Source of the DNA: Pectinophora gossypiella
Lineage: Eukaryota; Arthropoda; Insecta; Lepidoptera; Gelechiidae
Direction of reading: 5' to 3'
Length of the DNA: 64,000 nt
NCBI RefSeq assembly: GCF_024362695.1
Contig: NC_065407.1
Span: forward strand, 1-64,000
In this document: in pieces, positions 57,001-64,000 of the stretch
Layout: each line of letters starts with the position of its first letter
How positions within the stretch are numbered: the first letter of the stretch is position 1
Position numbers and translations under genes: made by a program
Notes under the pieces: model-generated
The model's input: the letters and a program-made list of their open reading frames with translations, nothing else
The model's database searches: none
Told to the model about the DNA's origin: nothing

Positions 57001-59790
57001 AAGCTGACTTGGATAGCTGTAAAAACAAAACGGTACGAGAAGTACTCACCATAAGAGCTAAAACTTTAAAAGAGTATCAATTTGTGAGTGTAGTGAAGTA
57101 GTTACAGGCGGTGTGTAATAAACCCCGCGACAGCTGCGCGGCGCGGGGCGCGGGCCCGGCGCTCGTTAAACTATCTCAACTTGTAAACCGCCTGTAAACC
57201 GCTTTATTCCTCAGCTGCTGCGGGATACATCTCCGTTCGCCGTAAAAACTATTTTACTACCTATCTCGAGAGCAACTTCATGATTTTGCTTCTAAAAAAT
57301 TTTAACTGTCGTCGACTTGAATAGACGATGATTAGAGAGACATTTGGCGACGTATATAATTTTTAAATAAAAGATAATTCTGCCATATATCGTTTAGCAA
57401 ACAGCCATAGCTAACATAATATGGCATTAATTAGGTACATAATGTGATCTCATTTTACCATTATGTTGATCTGAAGTTTTAGAGTATCATACTGAATTAT
57501 AGTTTAAACGCTAAGATGTTGCTGTCAGATCAGAACACTTACGAAATGGCTGGGATACTGAGCAGGGAAGTATTCACTGCAAATGATTGTATTCCGTGTG
57601 TTGTTGGGTGGTCCGGGTGGCCTAAGATATTGGCATGGTGAAATTGATATGATCGAAACACTAAGAGAAAATTTGAAGTGAAATATGTAATGCTGCCGAC
57701 ATTGATGGAGTTGTGTGGTCGGTCACTGGTGTTATTAACAATACAGCTGCGTACGTGTGGCAGTGTAAAAGCCGACGCGACGCGAGCGCCGACTGTGTTG
57801 ATGAACACGTTCCGGCGGCGCGGGCGGCGCGGACGTCGCTCATGTCTCGGGGATTACTTTATCTGCAAAGGGCGAGGAATGCGAGACTACAAAAATCCAA
57901 TAAAAGCCGCATAAAGACGCGATCGACTTAGGATTTGCATGGGAGAAAACATTTTTATTCCGCGTCTAGAAAGGCCCCCAAAATACATTTCATAATTTAA
58001 GGTTTTACGCACCTCTAAGTAATGTTTAGTGAATTAAATATAATCTTCAATATTGGAAACCTAGATAAATACAATTCATTTAAGAACCATCCTTCCAACG
58101 TCAACATAAAATCGAAGTTTATTTAGGTTCTTAGAAAAATTTCCAATGTATATAAAACGAATTCGAGCGATATGAAAAGAACGTGGAGCATACTCCACAA
58201 TAGGGAGCGGGTTGCGGTGTTGACGTGGTTGTCACAACAATTGGAGAACAAACAATGGCGTATAGTGTGTGCGCGGCGGGCGCGGGGCGTTTATTCTTTA
58301 CAAACCGTCGGGCGATAAAACCGCACAGAATAGAATTATGAGTGGTATAAATCAGCAGTGTGAACGCCCGGCGTGGCAATAGCACTTTATCGTGAGCTCC
58401 GTAATGGCGTGTACTTACACCGCTGCTCACACCACGTACAACATGGGGCCGCGGTGTTCATGTGAACCTGATATCTATTTTAGGTACTCATTGAACGTGA
58501 CGAACCCTTTGGTAGGTACATTTACATAGGAAACAATTTCGTGGGCTTTTTCATGCTGCTCTTCTTCCGGAGTACGTCATGGACAAATACTAAGGGAATT
58601 TCTTCTATTTCATGGCATATTTAGCTAGTCACTATACTTAACTCCGATATGGGAAGTATTAGTTAGCTGCAAGTTAGGCAGTTAGTTCACATCAATGCGT
58701 TAGTTCTAGGTTATTGCTTATTAAATGTCTGGAGGCTTGGGCGACTCAAATCCGAAAAGAAGCATCCTTCTTTTCGCAGAACATTACCTGCACGTGTCGG
58801 ACACTGTAACTGCTGTGAACACAGTGCGACTCGCTCGCGAGCTCTGTTTATGCGACACATTGCCAACAAAAGTGGTTCCCTATTCGAAGAGCACTGACTG
58901 TCAACACAACGAGTACATTAGCGGTGGTAAGTTTGTTTCATAGCTCACGTTTGTAATAATGTTATACCATTTTCTTAGATTCATTTCGGAAGTTGTCCTA
59001 CACGCGGCGGTGTAGGTAGACGTGTGTCGGACTGGGACAGGCCGCCGCTGAATATAAGAATCGCTTGACAGGCACTCATGTCATATCACGTCCTGGAAAT
59101 TTTAATGTTGCCGCAAATTTTGTGACGTATCGTACGTGTGACTTTGAAATAAACGAAGCACAATGTATGATTTATATTCGTACGACTTTGAAATAGGTAC
59201 TTACTTATTCATTTTGGGAGTATCACAGCGCGTCTTAATGTAATGTTGTCATTAGGGGTTCATTGGCGTATATATCGTACGTTCAGCGAGCCGCGACGTC
59301 GGCGCGCGACGAGCGGTTACCCGCGCGCGGCTCCCAGTGAGGCGTTTACATCTTCTGCGAATGATTTGTATAAAGTGGTGCCGATGGAGCATTGCGAAGC
59401 AGTGTGAGGTAGTGCCGGCCGCAGCGTGCGGCGCGCGCCGCCACCGTCAGTGGGGCAGCCAGACGAAGGACGAATGTGGCTACACCAACCGCTTACGGAA
59501 ACGAAATTTAATCTCAGTTCAAAAACAACTATGCCACAGCTTAATTTATCTTTAAGTAAGATTGTTGTTAAACCCTAAACTAGTTCCAGTGTGGCAAGTT
59601 GAGCCGAGTAATGAGCCAGGTATATCACCGCATCTCGTGCAAGTAGCTTACGTTGAATTATCTTGCGCTTCAATTACACTTCATTATATTAATTTTAATT
59701 ATTAGGTTAATTGAATGAGTTGAAAATAAAAAAAAAAACATCAATCAATCAAACATTCATTCACAAAGGATTCATGATTTTGTCAAGAGT
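54006..59790. other. Single-copy-like non-coding DNA with GC-rich islands
   Basis: No gene seen in 5.8 kb. A C-rich tract lies at 55,098-55,140. GC islands occur at 56,200-56,235, 56,380-56,430, 56,780-56,890, 57,125-57,165 and 59,280-59,335, separated by AT-rich DNA with TTAATTATGA-type motifs (56,174). ORFs are short and on both strands. The texture matches 23.2-33.1 kb, so these blocks may have been one continuous region before the transposons inserted. Confidence 0.5.
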
Positions 59791-59799
59791 TGGTAGGTT

Positions 59800-60267
59800 T
59801 TCTGATAAATATTTGTGTTTTATTGAATCTATTTATTATCTGGTGGGTCAACTGACCACTTACAATAACTGCTGGGTTAGCGCAGTGCAGGGCGACGTAG
59901 CAGCGTGGCACACCGTAACGCGCCGTAGCGCGCCGTAGCGTGTCGTAGCACGAGGCAGAGCGGGCTGTGCTCGTGGCCGCGCTACAATGAGGATTAACAA
60001 TTTACAAGTCGAGGTACTTAAGTTGCCGCGGAGCGAGGGACTCTTTTTAAAAAGCAAAAATTGAATTTTGAATTTAAACTTTTAATGCGTACTTTACAGT
60101 GGTCAACTTAAGACTAAACTTATGAGCTAGTTCTATGATCTAAGAAAGCTATGCAAACAACAATACCTCCCGGTAGTTCGGGCTTATCAATAGCTGAATG
60201 CGCAGGACGGATGTTGTTCGTCTGCGCCGGAGGTCTGGGAATGCGCTTCATACAATACTTAGAAAGC
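59800..60267 (-). other. Presumed 3' UTR and LTR of the errantivirus
   Basis: It lies directly downstream of the envelope stop codon. On minus it holds a poly(A)-type AATAAA near 59,815-59,825 and a GC-rich stretch with repeated CGCGCTACGG motifs (59,910-59,945). It should contain the polypurine tract and 3' LTR, but the 5' LTR is outside the window, so neither boundary nor duplication can be set. Confidence 0.4.
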
Positions 60268-62013
60268 TTACGTCGGGACTCTTACAGTACCCGCGGTAGG
60301 TCCGGAATACATAACTCCTCCCTCCATAAGATTGGAATTATCGGAGGGGTGGTTTTCAGCCCTTTGATGATTCCGATCTGATAATATAAAATTCTTAAAA
60401 CGTTTAAATGAATATATGAAAATACTTAAAATTATGATTACATAGAGAAGTAGAGTCCCTATACTAATGTTCCTTGCGTTCACTACACTTCCATATGTGC
60501 TCACTTCACTAACTAATTCACTTTCACTATTTTTCAGGACATGGGACAGGCTTTGCAGGGTCTGTAAATCTATTTCATCCAGGTTAAGTGGTTTCTTCGA
60601 GACGATTGGCTTTGACGTCGACAGTGATGGTAGATCAATTATTGGAAGTTTTTCGTATAAAACGTTGCCCGCCTTCGATCGGTGTTGTTTCAGAGTTACA
60701 TTTTGGATTGTTATTTCGCAGGCGTCTTCAATGGTAAGTATATAGGTTCCTTCAACATATGTTCTAGTGACATCCTCCCCACATTGTGACGTCATTAGAG
60801 TAGCGGTTTTGCAGTAGAATATCCAACGATTTGACTCTATTGGCTGTAACTTGAATTTTGTTATATCCACGTGAATAGGGGAACACATGGTGGTATTAAT
60901 GACGAACTTCAGTAGATCGGTGATGCAGACATCTTCCATAGTCGGCGGAACAATGGAGTCTTCATGACACATGAAAATGCTTCTTTCTATTTCCAGGCAA
61001 GAGTGGGAGAGCGACAGAGCTTTCGACTGATTCACAATAAGGTAAGGGTATTTGGGAATTATTAGGGTAGTTAGATTTTGGTTATCTGTTACAGGTAATG
61101 ACAAGACTCGATAATAATGATAACTCTCGGATCTGACTAACGGAACTTCAATAATAAAGGTAATCTGATTTTCTTTAGAAAACGCTTTTAACTCTACACA
61201 TTGTTCAATTCTTATCAAATTATTTAACTCTACGGGATAAACCAATTTATCAGTTAATTCTATTTTCCTAAGTACAGTCATAAATTCATCGGTATCAATA
61301 ATCGATTGATGTAAAGTTCCTACCTTACTAAATGCAACGGCAGTTTCAATTTCGTCCAGCTTTATGTAGAGCATTTGGAAGTTATGTAAGAAAAGACTAT
61401 AGACATGGATAACTTTATTTATACTTTGGCTTGTTTGGATTGATTCATTTAGTAATATTTTCAAATCGTGTATTTCTTTATCGAGCTGGATAAAATTGTT
61501 CTTCGTAGCATTTGTTACATTTGCAACAGATCCCATAATTTCGGTTATCAAGGCGATTTTCATAGAGACACTATGTTGTTGTTGTTGTAATTTACTGATC
61601 TGACTATCGTACCTTATTGCGTCTTCGTTGTCTAAGTTCCCCGTTAAAACTTTAATTAGTGAACCTATTGGGTTTAACAGTCCTCGTTTTTGTCTGACAG
61701 AAGGAATAAGTTGTCTAAACTTTTGTATGGTTATGTTCTTTATATGTTCAGTTTGTACTTTAATATCAGTGCATTCGGAGGTAATGTTTTGTTTAAAATA
61801 ATGTAGCACATGTTCGTTTAGATCCGCAAGTCGATTAACATTGAGCTCTAAATCTTCATATACAAGGTTTAAATCTAATGTCTTAAAAATTAACCATTTA
61901 TCGTAGGTAATAATGGCGCGTCCCTTTCTCACAGGAAGTATTCCAGGGTTCCGTTCAATCTTCTGCAGTTGAAGGGCCTGGCTCTGGCTCTGGATGCTCA
62001 TTACCAGCAGCAC
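60268..62013 (-). CDS. env: Errantivirus envelope protein
   Basis: A 581-residue membrane fusion protein of an insect endogenous retrovirus. A furin-type site RQKR (107-110) is followed by a GLLNPIGS-like fusion-peptide region. Heptad-rich sequence follows (about 130-215), and a C-terminal transmembrane segment (about 516-535) precedes a cytoplasmic tail of about 46 residues. Several N-glycosylation sites (NIT, NVT, NES) are visible. Envelopes of this group are related to baculovirus F proteins. The ORF is unbroken. It overlaps the end of pol by 59 bp in another frame, as in related elements where env is made from a spliced RNA. No strong signal peptide follows the first Met, so the true N-terminus may come from an upstream exon. 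Whether it is functional is unknown. Confidence 0.88.
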   Translation of the reverse strand: MLLVMSIQSQSQALQLQKIERNPGILPVRKGRAIITYDKWLIFKTLDLNLVYEDLELNVNRLADLNEHVLHYFKQNITSECTDIKVQTEHIKNITIQKFRQLIPSVRQKRGLLNPIGSLIKVLTGNLDNEDAIRYDSQISKLQQQQHSVSMKIALITEIMGSVANVTNATKNNFIQLDKEIHDLKILLNESIQTSQSINKVIHVYSLFLHNFQMLYIKLDEIETAVAFSKVGTLHQSIIDTDEFMTVLRKIELTDKLVYPVELNNLIRIEQCVELKAFSKENQITFIIEVPLVRSESYHYYRVLSLPVTDNQNLTTLIIPKYPYLIVNQSKALSLSHSCLEIERSIFMCHEDSIVPPTMEDVCITDLLKFVINTTMCSPIHVDITKFKLQPIESNRWIFYCKTATLMTSQCGEDVTRTYVEGTYILTIEDACEITIQNVTLKQHRSKAGNVLYEKLPIIDLPSLSTSKPIVSKKPLNLDEIDLQTLQSLSHVLKNSESELVSEVSTYGSVVNARNISIGTLLLYVIIILSIFIYSFKRFKNFILSDRNHQRAENHPSDNSNLMEGGVMYSGPTAGTVRVPT

Positions 62014-64000
62014 GGTCGCGAACCTGTGGGGGCCGTCGAATATCCTTAATAGTTACCTTAGTTTCGCGGTTCCTAACGTGGATGGGTACAGTGTTCCTAA
62101 CTATATTTCCAGATACTATTGCCCTTTCAAAACGTGGTTTGTCTTTGCTACGTCTAGTGTTCACTCCTTTGATGTAAACTGTCTCTCCTTCGTCTAAGTT
62201 AATGTTTTTCTCACCTCCTCGCTTTTCCCTAATATTTTCCTTGTGGTCTATCATTTTCTCTGTTAGGTACTTATATAAGAATTTTGTTCGGTTCGCATGA
62301 TCGTTGATTAGTTTTTGGGTGTAATGTTTATTAAAGTCTACATCAAACGCGTTTGAGGAATCCGTGTGTCCTAATACTACTTCAAATGGGGTTAATCCAG
62401 TAGTAGAATGTATTGTATGGTTGTATGCCATGATAGCATACGTCATGACGGAAGCTGCGTCGGTAAGTTTTCGCTCATACTTTGCGATACGATAAATTTC
62501 TAAAATGGTAGAGTGAAACCTCTCTACTATTCCCATGGAATTCGGGTTGTGCGGAGTTCCGATATGAAGGTTTATTTTGTAGAAACATAAGGTTTCTTTC
62601 AAAAGGGTATTGTTAAACTCTGTACCGGGGTCTACATTTATAATTCTAGGGGTACCGTAATAAGAAAAGTACGAAATTAATGCGCGTACTATTTCAGGGG
62701 TGTTTTTGCTTGGGATAGGGATAGCTTGTCCCAGTTTGCTGAAAGCATCTACTATTGTGAGGAAGTATTGTCCTTCGATAGAGAATACATCCATAAAAAG
62801 TTCTTGAAACGGTTTATTCTGAGTTTGCGTTAACTGTAATTCCGGTTTGAAGGGTTTCCGATCATATTTAAGTTTTTTGCATGTTTCACAGGAATTGATA
62901 ATAGCGGTTACTGTAATGTCCATATTGTTCCAATAATAGACACGTTTTAATTTCATTAAAGTTTCCTTTATACCACGATGACATGTAGAGCCCTCATGAT
63001 ATTTCAGCACTATCTGTCTCTGTTCTTCTTCATTTTCAACGGTTATTACTCTTTTGGTACATTCCATGAGATGTACAGCGCCTTTCTTGAATAGGGATAT
63101 AAATGCCTGTACGAACTGTTTGCGATGAATTTCACTCTCGAAGTAAATGAATTGTTTTATTTTGGGTCTTACATAACCTTTCAGGAATTCTTTTACTAGA
63201 TCCGGTCTATTTAAAGGTAAGGTTACTTCAATTATTCTTTGCTTTGAATTGGACAAATTATTAATTGATGTTTCATTTCTGTTCCAGGTATAAACCAGTA
63301 TTTGATTGGGTTTGCTGTCGATTGCTTCGTTCAAGATGGGGATTCCATTAGTATCAATATCGCGTGCGGAATGGATTGTATCGGTGTTACTATTAGTGTT
63401 TTCAGGGATTGTAATGGTACTTTCCGATGGTGAGACGATTGGGAATTGGGACTCCAATTCGTTGTGTCCCGCCCTTGGGGTTTCGCTTCCATCGTCCGAT
63501 GAGAGTTCTATTACATCATCTGTGTTTACTTGCTCATTACGTCGATTTTGGGGTCGGCTTCCTAGTCTGACTACTTCGTTTACCACGTCATCCAAGTAGG
63601 ATCTGAGTCTATGTTCACTTTCGTCAACATTGACTCGCATGGATTCCGAATCGTTACCTACTGCGTTTACCCTTATTCTGGATAGTGCATCAGCATTGTT
63701 ATTCTGTTTTCCTGCTTTATATACGACATCGTAATCAAACTCTGCCAAACGTAGTTTCCAACGAGTTAATTTACTATTGGTTTCTTTCATGGACTTTAAC
63801 CATGTTAGTGGGCGATGATCTGTATATATGGTGAACTTATTCCCATATAGGTATGGGCGGAAGTATTTAGTAGCCCACACAATGGCAAGAAGTTCCTTTT
63901 CAGTTGTGCTATATCGGGTTTCTGCATCGTTTAAAGTACGACTAGCGTATGCGATTGGTTTATCCGAACCGATTGGTCCTTGAGATAGGACTGCACCTAT
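61955..64000 (-). CDS. pol: Errantivirus (Ty3/Gypsy) pol, 3' part, runs off the window
   Basis: The frame is open from the window edge (64,000) to the stop at 61,955, so the Met at 63,880 is internal. The visible start is RNase H (YASRTLNDAETRYSTTEKEL, then YTDHRPLTWL and NADALSRI). After a variable linker comes the integrase: HHCC zinc-binding region (HEGSTCHRG to CETCKK), then the core with D364, D417 and E453 counted from the Met at 63,880. Exactly 35 residues lie between the last two, the DD35E pattern. Reverse transcriptase, protease and gag must lie beyond 64,000. No stop or frameshift is seen. With env downstream this fits the lepidopteran errantiviruses such as TED. Confidence 0.92.
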   Translation of the reverse strand: MGAVLSQGPIGSDKPIAYASRTLNDAETRYSTTEKELLAIVWATKYFRPYLYGNKFTIYTDHRPLTWLKSMKETNSKLTRWKLRLAEFDYDVVYKAGKQNNNADALSRIRVNAVGNDSESMRVNVDESEHRLRSYLDDVVNEVVRLGSRPQNRRNEQVNTDDVIELSSDDGSETPRAGHNELESQFPIVSPSESTITIPENTNSNTDTIHSARDIDTNGIPILNEAIDSKPNQILVYTWNRNETSINNLSNSKQRIIEVTLPLNRPDLVKEFLKGYVRPKIKQFIYFESEIHRKQFVQAFISLFKKGAVHLMECTKRVITVENEEEQRQIVLKYHEGSTCHRGIKETLMKLKRVYYWNNMDITVTAIINSCETCKKLKYDRKPFKPELQLTQTQNKPFQELFMDVFSIEGQYFLTIVDAFSKLGQAIPIPSKNTPEIVRALISYFSYYGTPRIINVDPGTEFNNTLLKETLCFYKINLHIGTPHNPNSMGIVERFHSTILEIYRIAKYERKLTDAASVMTYAIMAYNHTIHSTTGLTPFEVVLGHTDSSNAFDVDFNKHYTQKLINDHANRTKFLYKYLTEKMIDHKENIREKRGGEKNINLDEGETVYIKGVNTRRSKDKPRFERAIVSGNIVRNTVPIHVRNRETKVTIKDIRRPPQVRDRAAGNEHPEPEPGPSTAED

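Overview
The window reads as one end of an insect chromosome, most likely a moth or butterfly. The evidence is a set of dispersed repeats typical of Lepidoptera: a block opening ACCGACTTCAAAAAAGG, a tRNA-derived SINE on the minus strand near 9.2 kb, and a repeat near 37.3 kb. Runs of TAGGTAGGTACC-type sequence, BEL/Pao retrotransposons and an errantivirus with an envelope gene fit the same group. I see no convincing host protein-coding gene, rRNA or functional tRNA. Almost all coding capacity belongs to mobile elements.

Layout. 1-2052 is an indel-free hexamer array: pure TAAACC (1-1002), a mosaic (1003-1314), then pure TAAAGC (1315-2052). Its G-rich strand is the minus strand, as expected for a left chromosome end, but the unit is a TTTAGG hexamer, not the insect TTAGG pentamer. 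A (TTGC)11 tract (2053-2096) joins it to about 4.4 kb of degenerate G-rich satellite built from TTAGGTTTGGGTTTTG, with the G-rich strand now on plus. 6.5-15.4 kb is a graveyard of short repeats, a perfect 216-bp inverted repeat and two decayed non-LTR reverse transcriptase fragments.

15,415-22,061 is a complete minus-strand BEL/Pao element with identical-looking 468-bp LTRs and one 1768-codon gag-pol ORF. 22-45.6 kb is mostly single-copy non-coding DNA with GC-rich islands, interrupted by dispersed repeats and three inverted-repeat elements. The largest of these has 487-bp terminal inverted repeats and a 10-bp target duplication (40,046-41,506).

45,624-54,000 is a second BEL/Pao element on plus. 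Its integrase is split by a 1284-bp DNA transposon with CACTG ends and a TAA duplication. 54.0-59.7 kb is again non-coding. From about 59.8 kb to the window end lies the 3' part of a minus-strand errantivirus: end of pol (RNase H, integrase) and a complete-looking envelope ORF.

The genes do not form a host pathway. They are three independent retroelements, each carrying its own copying machinery, plus non-autonomous elements that would depend on transposases elsewhere. The non-coding blocks may be intergenic or intronic DNA of a gene outside the window. Domain names come from motif recognition by eye, not from a search.
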